Source: an uncultured Oscillospiraceae bacterium
Lineage (GTDB): Bacteria > Bacillota > Clostridia > Oscillospirales > Oscillospiraceae
Reading direction: 5' to 3'
NCBI GenBank assembly: GCA_910584395.1
Contig: CAJUAS010000004.1
Span: 1 to 51,786, forward strand
DNA: 51,786 bases
The notes under the pieces are model-generated. The model did no database searches. It was not told the origin of the DNA and was given only the letters and a program-made list of their open reading frames with translations. Positions 1-7,581 of the stretch are shown here, piece after piece. Numbering within the stretch: the stretch's first letter is position 1; every line of letters begins with the position of its first letter. A program made the position numbers and the translations under genes.

Positions 1-2
1 TC

Positions 3-104
3 AAGGTCACCGACATCGACGAGAAGGGCCGGGTGAACCTGTCCTATCGGGACGCCATCAAGGAAATCAAGGCCAAAAAGGCCGCTGGTGAGTTTATTCA
101 ATAA
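3..104 (+). CDS. pnp: Polyribonucleotide nucleotidyltransferase, C-terminal end (partial)
   Basis: Only the last 33 codons are in the window; the gene begins upstream. The visible residues contain VTDIDEKGRVNLSYRDAI, the conserved end of the S1 RNA-binding domain of PNPase, followed by a short lysine-rich tail and TAA. PNPase degrades RNA 3'-5' by phosphorolysis and polymerises NDPs in reverse; its C-terminal KH and S1 domains bind RNA. The S1 end alone could belong to another S1 protein, but the DIDEKGRVNLS sequence is characteristic of PNPase. A strong terminator follows within about 12 nt. Confidence 0.85.
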   Translation, partial: KVTDIDEKGRVNLSYRDAIKEIKAKKAAGEFIQ

Positions 105-115
105 TGGTAGAAGGA

Positions 116-153
116 GCCCGCTGCAAACGCAGCGGGCCGCCTTTTGCTGTTTT
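116..153 (+). terminator. Rho-independent terminator of pnp
   Basis: A perfect 9-bp stem (GCCCGCTGC / GCAGCGGGC) with an AAAC loop is followed by a T-rich stretch (CCTTTTGCTGTTTT). It lies 11 nt after the pnp stop codon. Confidence 0.9.
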
Positions 154-161
154 AGAAGGAT

Positions 162-1004
162 TCAGCAGCCGCAACCGCAGCCGCAATTCTGATCGTCCTG
201 ACCGCCCTTAGGGCAGTCAAAAGTGTTGGGGGGGAAGAACTCGTTGACAGGGAATTCCACCTGCCGGAAGATGCTGCAGGGGTCGGCGTCGCTGGAAACC
301 TCGCACTCCTTCTCCGGCATACAATAGTCATACACCGGAATGAGCAGCTGGGTGTCCCGCTCCAGACGGATGATGGAGAACTGGCCCAAGGTGAGGTAGA
401 TGCGCTTGCCGCCGCCGGTGTAGTCGATATCGCAGCCGAAGCAGTTGCACACGCAGGCCGGCACCTCACAGAGGTCGCAGTCGCAGACCTTGCATTCGCA
501 GGTGTCCACCAGCTTCATGTTGAGCAGGATGGGATCAACGGCTTCCACATAGGCCACCGGGAGATTGCTCCGCACGGCGGCCTGTTTGTCCAGACAGCCC
601 TTGGCGTAGTCGGACGAGAAGACCTTGGCGCTCCCTTCGCTGCCAAAGAGGATGACCCGCTTGTTGAAGGTAGCCAGTCCGCAGATGGTGACGGGGCAAG
701 CCGCACCCACAAAGGCGTCGGCTGTCACCTTATAGAAGTACCGGGCGTCCACGGTATAGTAGCCCCGGTTAAAGCCCACCGGCTCCACATCGATGTAGAC
801 ATACAGCAGCTCGGCAGTGCCGGGCTTGATGCTGATGGCTTTGTCGATAACCTCCTGACAGCCCTGAGCAGGATAAAAGCGCAGATCCTCCGCGCAGTCC
901 TTATCCCGGCAGGAGTCGAAAATTTTTCTGGTGTGTACGCATACGGCATCACGCAAACAGGCGTCGTTATCCTGTGCGCAGCCGGGCATGACAAAATCAG
1001 CCAT
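162..1004 (-). CDS. Cysteine-rich conserved protein of unknown function, Cys-Gly tail
   Basis: A 280-residue protein with no domain I can name. The start at 1004 is chosen because GGGAGGT lies 8-9 nt upstream; a longer reading to 1046 has no ribosome site. It contains about 30 cysteines, including SCRDKDC near residue 32, a cluster of CxC/CxxC pairs in the middle (CECKVCDCDLC) and a C-terminal CGCGCGC. SCRDKDC-type sequences occur in clostridial proteins of unknown function, from memory. There is no signal peptide or membrane segment, so it is probably cytosolic or deposited on spores. Metal binding or disulfide cross-linking, as in a spore coat, are guesses from composition only. It lies downstream of hisC on the same strand, about 100 nt away. 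Confidence 0.8.
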   Translation of the reverse strand: MADFVMPGCAQDNDACLRDAVCVHTRKIFDSCRDKDCAEDLRFYPAQGCQEVIDKAISIKPGTAELLYVYIDVEPVGFNRGYYTVDARYFYKVTADAFVGAACPVTICGLATFNKRVILFGSEGSAKVFSSDYAKGCLDKQAAVRSNLPVAYVEAVDPILLNMKLVDTCECKVCDCDLCEVPACVCNCFGCDIDYTGGGKRIYLTLGQFSIIRLERDTQLLIPVYDYCMPEKECEVSSDADPCSIFRQVEFPVNEFFPPNTFDCPKGGQDDQNCGCGCGC

Positions 1005-1106
1005 GGCATTGACCTCCCAATATTGAAAGTGGATGGGGCGCGCCAATGAGTTTTACGCGCCTACCACTCTCATGGTATGCCCTTGCCATAGTCCGGGTGA
1101 CACCTC

Positions 1107-2171
1107 TTAACCAGATACGATCTCTCTCAGCGCCGCGCACAGAGCATCCATTTCCTCCTCTGTGCCAACAGAGATACGCAGATAGTCCTCGATCCTTAGC
1201 TGATCCCACCGGCGCACCAAGATCCCCCGCTCCCGCAGCGCTTGAAATACGAGCTTCCCCGCCAGCTTGGGATGGCGGACAAAGAGAAAATTAGCCTTGG
1301 AGGGTGCGGCCTGAAAGCCCAGCTCCTGCAGCCGCGTTAGAGCGCTTTCTCTTGTGTGCATGATGGCTCTGCGCGTCTGGTCAAAGTAAGCGGCGTCCTC
1401 CAGTGCGGCAGCCGCCGCCGCTTGGGCGATGCGGTCTACGGTATAGGAGTTGATGGAATCCCGCACGCAGCACATTGCCGCGATCAGATTGGCATTCCCC
1501 AAGGCCCAGCCTACCCGCAGCCCCGCCAGAGATCGGGATTTGGAAGCCGTTTGAACCACCAGAAGATTGGGGTATTCGTCAATCAGACCCACGGCGCTGT
1601 CCCCACCAAAGTCGATGTAGGCCTCGTCAACAATGACTACCTGCTCTCGGTTTCCGTTCAGGATACGCCGCAGTTCATCCAGCGAAATGGCCTGCCCGGT
1701 AGGGGCGTTTGGGTTGGCAATCACCACCCCGCCGGAAGGCTCGCGGACAAAACGCTCCACCGGAAGGGAAAAGTCCTCATTCAAGGGGATGAGATTCGAT
1801 GTTAAGTCTAAAAACTTTACATATACTTCGTAAAAACTATATGTAATATCAGGGAATGTAATGGGGTTTTCCTTGTCAAAAAACGCCTGAAACGCAAAGG
1901 ACAGTATTTCATCCGAACCATTGCCGCAAAACACCTGAGACGGATCAAGCTCTGCGTGTGCGGCGATAGCTTGGCGCAAGGCCAAGCATTCCGGATCGGG
2001 GTATCGCCGCAAAGCCTCGTCTGCGGCTGCCTTGGCCGCCGCAAGAACCTTTGGGGAGGGGGGATAGGGATTTTCATTGGTGTTCAGCTTGATAAACTTG
2101 CGATCCTTGGGCTGTTCTCCGGGAACATAGGGGATCATGTCCCGCACCCGCTTGCTCCAAAATTCTTTCAT
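1107..2171 (-). CDS. hisC: Histidinol-phosphate aminotransferase
   Basis: A 354-residue fold-type I PLP aminotransferase that converts imidazole acetol phosphate plus glutamate to histidinol phosphate in histidine biosynthesis. The PLP lysine is K211 in ASKSRSLAGLRVG; NPNAPTG (about 153-159) and DEAYIDF (182-188) are the usual substrate/PLP motifs. The N-terminal LNTNENPYPPSP is typical of HisC. Its ATG overlaps the TGA of the upstream DUF951 gene (ATGA at 2168-2171), so translation is probably coupled. No other his genes lie here, so a broader role with aromatic amino acids or cobalamin precursors (CobD-like) is possible but less likely. Confidence 0.92.
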   Translation of the reverse strand: MKEFWSKRVRDMIPYVPGEQPKDRKFIKLNTNENPYPPSPKVLAAAKAAADEALRRYPDPECLALRQAIAAHAELDPSQVFCGNGSDEILSFAFQAFFDKENPITFPDITYSFYEVYVKFLDLTSNLIPLNEDFSLPVERFVREPSGGVVIANPNAPTGQAISLDELRRILNGNREQVVIVDEAYIDFGGDSAVGLIDEYPNLLVVQTASKSRSLAGLRVGWALGNANLIAAMCCVRDSINSYTVDRIAQAAAAAALEDAAYFDQTRRAIMHTRESALTRLQELGFQAAPSKANFLFVRHPKLAGKLVFQALRERGILVRRWDQLRIEDYLRISVGTEEEMDALCAALREIVSG

Positions 2172-2359
2172 ACCTCCACCCCGTCTCGCAATATCTTTTT
2201 AATGTTCTTTTCCGCCTTGCTGCGGGGGATCATCACCTGATGGCCGCAGCCGGCGCATACCATCTTGAAGTCCATTCCCACTCTGGTCACCTTCCATTCC
2301 CTGCTGCCGCAGGGATGGGGCTTTTTCATCACCAGAACATCGCCCACAAGCACGTCCAT
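2168..2359 (-). CDS. DUF951 family protein (small zinc-ribbon-like)
   Basis: A 63-residue protein starting at ATG 2359 with AGGAGG 7 nt upstream. It begins MDVLVGDVLVMKKPHPCGS and contains CAGCGHQVMIPR, the pattern of the DUF951 family found in most Firmicutes (B. subtilis YyzM type). The HPCG and CxxC cysteines suggest a small metal-binding or nucleic-acid-binding fold, but the function is not established. In many Firmicutes the gene lies near replication or translation genes; here it leads a two-gene unit and overlaps hisC by 4 nt. Confidence 0.85.
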   Translation of the reverse strand: MDVLVGDVLVMKKPHPCGSREWKVTRVGMDFKMVCAGCGHQVMIPRSKAEKNIKKILRDGVEV

Positions 2360-2444
2360 ACTGTCGCCTCCTGATTTCTTATGCAACTGTTCCAACGTTG
2401 CGGCATATACTCCCCTATCTGTAAAAAGAAGGGAAATGATCGCA

Positions 2445-3380
2445 ATGAAAACCGTCTATCTCCCCGAGGGAAGTCTGCTGGGCCGCACAGAGAATCTGGA
2501 GGCCTGCGCCACTTTGGAGGGTCTGCGCCGCGCCCAAGAAGCGCGCCAGATCTTGGAGGGAACGGCGGTGTCTTGCGATCCGGAACGCAATCTGAATGTC
2601 CGCCTTGGCCCGTTCTGGGGCGTAATTCCCAGAGACGAAGCCGCCCTCGGTGTGGCAGAAGGATCGACCCGTGAGATCGCCATCCTTTCCCGGGTGGGAA
2701 AGCCGGTCTCGTTTTTGGTCACCGGCTTCGAGGAAGGATCAGACAGCGTCGTGCGGCCTATTCTTTCCCGCTGTCAGGCACAGGAAATGGCGCTGGAGCA
2801 TATTTTCTCCGCCTTCCGCCCCGGGCAGATCATTTCTGCCGCTGTTACCCATTTAGAGCCGTTCGGGGCATTTGTGGACGTGGGCTGCGGCGTTCCGTCC
2901 ATGATCGGCATTGAAAATATCTCTGTTTCCCGTCTTCCCCACCCGAACTGTCGGTTTCGAGTGGGCCAGAGCATTTGCGCCGTGGTGACGGGGCTGGATG
3001 CGGGGAAAAAACGTGTGACCTTGTCCCACAAGGAGCTTCTGGGCACTTGGGAGGAAAACGCCGCGCTGTTCACCTCCGGCATGACCGTGCCCGGCTATAT
3101 CCGCAGCATCAAGGACTATGGCTTTTTCGTGGAGCTTTTGCCCAACCTCTCCGGTCTGGCAGAGCCTCGTCCCGGCTATGCCGAGGGGGAGCGGGTGTCG
3201 GTGTATATCAAGTCCATCCTACCCAACCAGATGAAGATCAAGCTGCTCCTGATCGACCACCTTGAGCCGTTGGAAAGCCCCGAACCGCTGACCTACTTTC
3301 ATACCAAAGGCGTTTTGCAGCGTTGGCGTTACGCCCCGGAGGGCTGTCAGCGCCCGGCAGCGGAGACGGTGTTTGGCTGA
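2445..3380 (+). CDS. S1 RNA-binding domain protein (ribosomal protein S1-like)
   Basis: A 311-residue protein. The start at 2445 is preferred over ATG 2436 because AAGAAGGGA ends 10 nt before 2445 but only 1 nt before 2436. Two clear S1 domains occupy about residues 125-200 (GQIISAAVTHLEPFGAFVDV...) and 212-275 (GMTVPGYIRSIKDYGFFVEL...); the first 120 residues look like a degenerate further S1 repeat. This layout matches small clostridial proteins annotated as 30S ribosomal protein S1 homologues; it likely binds mRNA or the ribosome. It is transcribed divergently from DUF951-hisC. Its 3' end overlaps the facing gene by 34 bp. Confidence 0.85.
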   Translation: MKTVYLPEGSLLGRTENLEACATLEGLRRAQEARQILEGTAVSCDPERNLNVRLGPFWGVIPRDEAALGVAEGSTREIAILSRVGKPVSFLVTGFEEGSDSVVRPILSRCQAQEMALEHIFSAFRPGQIISAAVTHLEPFGAFVDVGCGVPSMIGIENISVSRLPHPNCRFRVGQSICAVVTGLDAGKKRVTLSHKELLGTWEENAALFTSGMTVPGYIRSIKDYGFFVELLPNLSGLAEPRPGYAEGERVSVYIKSILPNQMKIKLLLIDHLEPLESPEPLTYFHTKGVLQRWRYAPEGCQRPAAETVFG

Positions 3381-4087
3381 AAGTATTTATTCAGCAAGCG
3401 GCAACCATGGGCGTACACATTAGGACCTACGGGCTGAGACCAAAAATGACCATGGCCTGACGCTCTGTCAATTGGTATAACTATAAGTGTTTTTGCTTTT
3501 TCCTTGCGAAACGTTTTCGTAAAAGAACTTCGCATCAACTCCATCTCCATGGCGGGTATATTCAACATGACCGTATCGTTGATATCTTCCAGTTCAAGAA
3601 ACAAGAACATGCAGCTATACCCCTTCTCCAGTCTTTTATCCCGCTGTTCCCATGCTATCACACCGTCCAGCGCGGAGCTGAGCGTTTCCGAAAGCGTTTC
3701 TTCGGTGTCACACTGCGCAGACAGCCAGCGGACATAGCAAGAAACATAACCCAGCCGCCAAAGGGTTTTTTTCATGGAAATCTCGCCATCAAGGAAACGA
3801 AAACCATGATTCTGGAAGGTTTCCAACACGAAGTCGCGGCTTAATGCTGGTAATATTACCGCCGTTAACGAGGCGTACCGCTCTTCCAACTTCTTTTCCT
3901 GAAGATGGCCAGACTTGATAAGCATCACCAGTTCCGCGATCAGGCAAATTCCCGCCAGTGCAAGGCAGACGGAAAAGGCATAATCCAGTCCCTCTTCCTC
4001 GAGAAAATAGAATCCAAGCAAGATGAAGAAAATGCCAGCGATAGCAGCCCCAACGCCTATAAGCGCATAGCGTTTCCTATCCTTCAT
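3347..4087 (-). CDS. Two-helix membrane protein of unknown function
   Basis: A 246-residue protein. The start at 4087 forms an ATGA overlap with the rarA stop and has GGGGAG 6 nt upstream. Two hydrophobic segments near residues 8-28 and 33-52 (YALIGVGAAIAGIFFILLG; AFSVCLALAGICLIAELVML) form an N-terminal hairpin; the remaining 190 residues are soluble and probably cytoplasmic. I recognise no family. Base composition is visibly lower in GC than the neighbours, which may indicate transfer or weak selection. Its 3' end runs 34 bp into the opposing S1-protein gene. Coupling to rarA suggests co-expression but not a shared function. Confidence 0.72.
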   Translation of the reverse strand: MKDRKRYALIGVGAAIAGIFFILLGFYFLEEEGLDYAFSVCLALAGICLIAELVMLIKSGHLQEKKLEERYASLTAVILPALSRDFVLETFQNHGFRFLDGEISMKKTLWRLGYVSCYVRWLSAQCDTEETLSETLSSALDGVIAWEQRDKRLEKGYSCMFLFLELEDINDTVMLNIPAMEMELMRSSFTKTFRKEKAKTLIVIPIDRASGHGHFWSQPVGPNVYAHGCRLLNKYFQPNTVSAAGR

Positions 4088-5355
4088 CCCTGCTCCCCTT
4101 TGATCTTCTCCCAATAGCTCTGAGCAGCCTGCTCGTTTTTGTTGTCGCCGAAGTGGTAATACACCGTTCCTACCAGCTCATCGGGCAGGTATTGCTGGGC
4201 CACCCAGTGGCCGGGGAACAAATGGGGATAGAGATACCCCTGCTCCCGCTCCTGCCCCGCCGAGTCGGCATGGACGTTTTGCAGCTCTCTGGGGATCGCC
4301 CCTGTGCGCCCGGCCCGCACGTCCGCCCCGGCGGCGTCGATGGCCGCGCACACCGAATTGGACTTGGGTGCGGTAGCCAGCAAGACCACCGCTTGGGCCA
4401 GCGGAAGTCTGGCCTCAGGAAGGCCCAGCTGCAAAGCGCTGTCCACCAGCGCTTTCACGATCAAGGCGGCTTGTGGATAAGCCATACCAACGTCCTCGCT
4501 GGCCGAGCACAAAATGCGCCGAATGGCGGTGATAAGGTCGCCAGCTTCCAAGAGCCGGGCCAGATAGTGGAGGGCCGCGTCGGGATCAGACCCCCGCAGG
4601 GACTTCATCAGTGCCGACGCAATGTCGAAGTGGTCGTCTCCCTCCCGGTCATAGCGCATGGCCGAGCCTTGGGCGGCAAGCTGGGCGTCCGCCAGCTTTA
4701 CCACCGCTTTTCCTTTCTTGGTCACTGCACCGTTGGAGAGAAGCTCCACGGTGTTTAACGCTTTTCGAACGTCCCCGCCGCAGGCGGAGGAAATGTGTTC
4801 GATGACCCCTTCCTCCGGTTCGATTTTCTTCCCAAGACGCTCACCCATAAAAGCGAAACCCCGGCGGATGGCCGGCTCTACATCCTTGGCGGTCAGGGGC
4901 TTGAATTCAAAAACAGAGGAACGGGACAACACCGCGTTATAAATGTAAAAGTATGGATTTTCTGTGGTAGAAGCAATCAGCGTTACATCTCCGCTTTCAA
5001 TCACCTCTAAAAGCGACTGCTGCTGCTTTTTGTTGAAGTATTGGATCTCGTCCAAATAGAGCAAGATCCCGTTGGGGGCCAGCATCGTCCCCACTTGAGA
5101 AATGACGTCCTTTACATCCGCCAAAGAGGCCGTCGTCGCATTGAGCCGCCGCAGGGTGCGGCCCGAACGCTTGGCGATAATATTTGCCACAGTGGTCTTC
5201 CCTGTTCCGGACGGGCCGTAAAAAATAAGGTTTGGCACTTGATTGGTCTCGATAATGCGCCGCAAAAGCCCACCGGGGGCAAGAATATGTCCTTGTCCCA
5301 CCACGTCATCCAGCGTCTCAGGCCGTATTTCATCTGCCAAAGGCCGGTATCCCAT
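4084..5355 (-). CDS. rarA: Replication-associated recombination protein A (AAA+ ATPase)
   Basis: A 423-residue MgsA/RarA/WRNIP1-family ATPase, which acts at stalled replication forks together with single-strand binding protein. Walker A is GPSGTGKTT at 47-55, Walker B LLYLDEIQ near 98-105, and a sensor 1 region is IASTTENPYF. The C-terminal half carries the family's helical tetramerisation domain, including AYPQAALIV. GGAGGTGACAAGAT precedes ATG 5355. The C-terminal LFPGHWVAQQYLPDEL motif is typical of RarA. A promoter at 5403-5431 overlaps the glyA terminator just upstream. The stop overlaps the next gene's ATG. Confidence 0.95.
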   Translation of the reverse strand: MGYRPLADEIRPETLDDVVGQGHILAPGGLLRRIIETNQVPNLIFYGPSGTGKTTVANIIAKRSGRTLRRLNATTASLADVKDVISQVGTMLAPNGILLYLDEIQYFNKKQQQSLLEVIESGDVTLIASTTENPYFYIYNAVLSRSSVFEFKPLTAKDVEPAIRRGFAFMGERLGKKIEPEEGVIEHISSACGGDVRKALNTVELLSNGAVTKKGKAVVKLADAQLAAQGSAMRYDREGDDHFDIASALMKSLRGSDPDAALHYLARLLEAGDLITAIRRILCSASEDVGMAYPQAALIVKALVDSALQLGLPEARLPLAQAVVLLATAPKSNSVCAAIDAAGADVRAGRTGAIPRELQNVHADSAGQEREQGYLYPHLFPGHWVAQQYLPDELVGTVYYHFGDNKNEQAAQSYWEKIKGEQG

Positions 5356-5375
5356 ATCTTGTCACCTCCAAAAAT

Positions 5376-5407
5376 AAAATGGAGAGGAAAAAATTCCTCT
5401 CCATTTT
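5376..5407 (-). terminator. Terminator between glyA and rarA, overlapping the rarA promoter
   Basis: A perfect 14-bp stem (AAAATGGAGAGGAA / TTCCTCTCCATTTT) with a 4-nt loop. On the minus strand the descending arm ends in TTTT and is followed by ATTTTT. It ends glyA transcription 20 nt before the rarA ATG. Its upstream arm contains most of the -10 box of a rarA promoter. Confidence 0.85.
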
Positions 5408-5431
5408 AGCACACTTGTTCCAGCTTGTAAA
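5403..5431 (-). promoter_or_regulatory. Sigma-A-type promoter of rarA
   Basis: Minus-strand TTTACA, a 17-bp spacer, then TGC-TAAAAT (an extended -10). The -10 runs into the first arm of the glyA terminator hairpin, so transcripts starting about 7 nt later lack part of the stem and should not fold it. Confidence 0.65.
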
Positions 5432-5438
5432 GCCTTAC

Positions 5439-5530
5439 TCACCCCGGGAGCATTTTTCTGCACTCGCCGTCAATTTCCCAGCCGTTGCAATCAATGACAA
5501 ACCGCGGTTTGAAATAAGCTGCATCCTGAC
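5439..5530 (-). other. Intergenic remnant between glyA and rarA with an uninterrupted protein-like frame
   Basis: The roughly 90 nt downstream of the glyA stop carry an open minus-strand frame ending at 5439 that reads like protein (AYFKPRFVIDCNGWEIDGE...) but has no start codon in frame. A different frame has an ATG at about 5523 preceded by GGAGTAAGTCAGG and encodes 29 unremarkable residues. I cannot decide between a decayed gene 3' end, a short peptide and chance. Confidence 0.25.
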
Positions 5531-6778
5531 TTACTCCTCGTAGAGCGGGTATTTCTCTACCAGTTCCGCCACCTGAGCCCGAAGGGCGTTCTCGTTGCCT
5601 TCAAAGCGAGTGGCCGTCTCCCACATGAGCTTGGCAATGACCTTCATGTCATCGGTATTCAGCCCGCGGGTGGTAGCAGCAGGCGTACCCACTCGGATGC
5701 CGCTGGCCACGGTGGGCTTTTCCGGGTCGTTGGGGATGGTGTTTTTGTTGACAGTGATGTTGACCTCGTCCAGCCGATGCTCCATCTCCTTGCCGGTAAT
5801 GTGTGCCTTGCGGAGATCTACCAGCATCAGATGGTTGTCCGTTCCGCCGGACACCAGATCAAACCCCGCGTCCAACAGACCCTGCGCCAGAGCTTGGGCA
5901 TTTTCCACGATCCGCTTCTGATAGACGGCAAATTCCGGGGTCATGGCCTCGCCCAGCGCTACCGCCTTTGCGGCGATGATATGCTCCAGCGGCCCACCCT
6001 GACTGCCGGGGAAAATGGCGGAGTCGATCTTCTTTGCCAGCTCTTCGGTACAGAGGATCATGCCGCCTCGCGGGCCGCGAAGGGTCTTGTGGGTGGTGGT
6101 AGTCACCACATGGGCATAGGGCACAGGGCTGGGATGAAGCCCAGCCGCCACCAACCCGGCGATGTGGGCCATGTCCACCATCAGATATGCGCCCACTTCG
6201 TCGGCGATTTCCCGGAACGCCTTGAAGTCGATGATCCGGGGATAGGCGGATGCCCCCGCCACGATCATTTTGGGCTTGCACTCCTTGGCGATGTCCCGCA
6301 GCTTATCATAGTCGATGCGGTGGGTCACCGGATCGACCCCATAGGGGACAATGTTGTAGTTCTTTCCCGAATAGTTGGCGGGAGAGCCGTGGGTCAGATG
6401 TCCGCCGTTGGACAAGTCCATGCCCATCACCGTGTCCCCCACCTGACAGAGGGCGGCGTAGACTGCGTAGTTGGCCTGTGCGCCGGAGTGGGGCTGTACG
6501 TTGGCATGGTCTGCACCAAAGAGCTTGCAGGCGCGCTCCCGGGCGATGTTCTCCACCACGTCCACCCACTGGCAACCGCCGTAGTAACGCTTGGCAGGGT
6601 AACCCTCAGCATATTTGTTGGTCAATACCGTGCCCATGGCCGCCAGCACCGGGACGCTGACAAAGTTCTCCGAGGCGATCAGCTCTATGTTGCGGCGCTG
6701 CCGCTCAAATTCCCCAAAAATGCCTGCGCCGACCTCAGGATCAGCTTTGGCGATCAATTCCATCATTTCCTTGACCAT
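5531..6778 (-). CDS. glyA: Serine hydroxymethyltransferase
   Basis: A 415-residue PLP enzyme interconverting serine plus tetrahydrofolate with glycine plus 5,10-methylene-tetrahydrofolate, the main source of one-carbon units. The PLP lysine is K231 in TTTTHKTLRGPRGG; IASENFVS (34-41), YAEGYPAKRYYGG (56-68) and VQPHSGAQAN (94-103) are family signatures. The length is normal. The start at 6778 has GGGGAGGG 6-8 nt upstream. It is a single-gene unit with its own promoter (6812-6840), which overlaps that of the divergent nth gene, and a strong terminator before rarA. No PurR or riboswitch element is evident in the short leader. Confidence 0.97.
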   Translation of the reverse strand: MVKEMMELIAKADPEVGAGIFGEFERQRRNIELIASENFVSVPVLAAMGTVLTNKYAEGYPAKRYYGGCQWVDVVENIARERACKLFGADHANVQPHSGAQANYAVYAALCQVGDTVMGMDLSNGGHLTHGSPANYSGKNYNIVPYGVDPVTHRIDYDKLRDIAKECKPKMIVAGASAYPRIIDFKAFREIADEVGAYLMVDMAHIAGLVAAGLHPSPVPYAHVVTTTTHKTLRGPRGGMILCTEELAKKIDSAIFPGSQGGPLEHIIAAKAVALGEAMTPEFAVYQKRIVENAQALAQGLLDAGFDLVSGGTDNHLMLVDLRKAHITGKEMEHRLDEVNITVNKNTIPNDPEKPTVASGIRVGTPAATTRGLNTDDMKVIAKLMWETATRFEGNENALRAQVAELVEKYPLYEE

Positions 6779-6780
6779 GC

Positions 6781-6809
6781 TTGTGCCCTCCCCAAAATTG
6801 TGGTATGAT
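6781..6809 (+). promoter_or_regulatory. Possible promoter of nth
   Basis: Plus-strand TTGTGC, a 17-bp spacer, then TGG-TATGAT (an extended -10 with a weak -35). It overlaps the glyA promoter on the other strand; the two -10 boxes are separated by 2 bp. Confidence 0.45.
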
Positions 6810-6811
6810 AC

Positions 6812-6840
6812 ATTTTATCGGAAAAGAGCGATATCGTCAA
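6812..6840 (-). promoter_or_regulatory. Sigma-A-type promoter of glyA
   Basis: Minus-strand TTGACG, a 17-bp spacer, then TAAAAT, starting transcription about 27 nt upstream of the glyA ATG. Confidence 0.75.
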
Positions 6841-6872
6841 GGGGTGTCGCCTGTGAAAAAGGAGAGAACAGC

Positions 6873-7520
6873 ATGACAAAGAAAGAACGGGCCAAATATA
6901 TTGTCGAAGCGCTCAAAGAAGCCTACCCCGACGGGATCTGTTCGCTGGAATACCGCAAGGACTACGAGCTGCTGTTTGCCACACGTCTCTCCGCCCAGTG
7001 CACCGACGCTCGGGTCAACTTGGTGACCCCGGAGCTGTTTTCCACCTACCCCACGCTGGAGGCGTTGGCGGCGGCGGACATCACCGATGTGGAGCGCATC
7101 ATCCACTCCACCGGCTTTTTCCGGGCCAAGGCCAAGGACATCGTCCTCGCCGCTCAAATGCTGCTCAGTGACTACGGTGGCAGAGTGCCCAGCACGATGG
7201 AGGAGCTGCTCAAGCTCCCCGGGGTCGGCCGCAAAACCGCCAATCTGGTGCTTGGCGATATCCATAAGACTCCCGGCGCGGTGGTGGCGGACACCCATTG
7301 CATCCGCATTTCCGGGCGGCTTGGCCTGACCGACGGCTCAAAAGATCCCGCCAAGGTGGAGAGCCAGCTTCGCAAGGTTCTGCCGCCGGAGGAATCCAAC
7401 GACTTTTGTCACCGCCTTGTCCTCCATGGGCGGGCGGTATGCACTGCCCGGACGCCCCACTGCGAGCTGTGTACCCTTCAGGAGTGGTGCGCGGCATACC
7501 AAAAGGGCGGCAAGGCTTGA
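6873..7520 (+). CDS. nth: Endonuclease III (DNA glycosylase/AP lyase)
   Basis: A 215-residue base-excision repair enzyme that removes oxidised pyrimidines and cleaves the abasic site. The helix-hairpin-helix is LPGVGRKTANLVLG (115-128), with catalytic lysine K121 and aspartate D140 (VVADTH). The [4Fe-4S] ligands are C190, C197, C200 and C206 in the canonical C-x6-C-x2-C-x5-C spacing. The start at 6873 has GGAGAG 7 nt upstream. It is transcribed divergently from glyA and probably together with gltX, which begins 61 nt after its stop with no terminator between. Confidence 0.97.
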   Translation: MTKKERAKYIVEALKEAYPDGICSLEYRKDYELLFATRLSAQCTDARVNLVTPELFSTYPTLEALAAADITDVERIIHSTGFFRAKAKDIVLAAQMLLSDYGGRVPSTMEELLKLPGVGRKTANLVLGDIHKTPGAVVADTHCIRISGRLGLTDGSKDPAKVESQLRKVLPPEESNDFCHRLVLHGRAVCTARTPHCELCTLQEWCAAYQKGGKA

Positions 7521-7581
7521 CATCATCCGCGGTCAAGGCTACAATGAACGTCACGCGAGTACATTGAGGAGGTCATTTGGA

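Noticed and set aside
1036..1060. Terminator between hisC and the cysteine-rich gene
   Set aside because: GGCGCG/CGCGCC can pair, but the loop is long and no T run follows on either strand.
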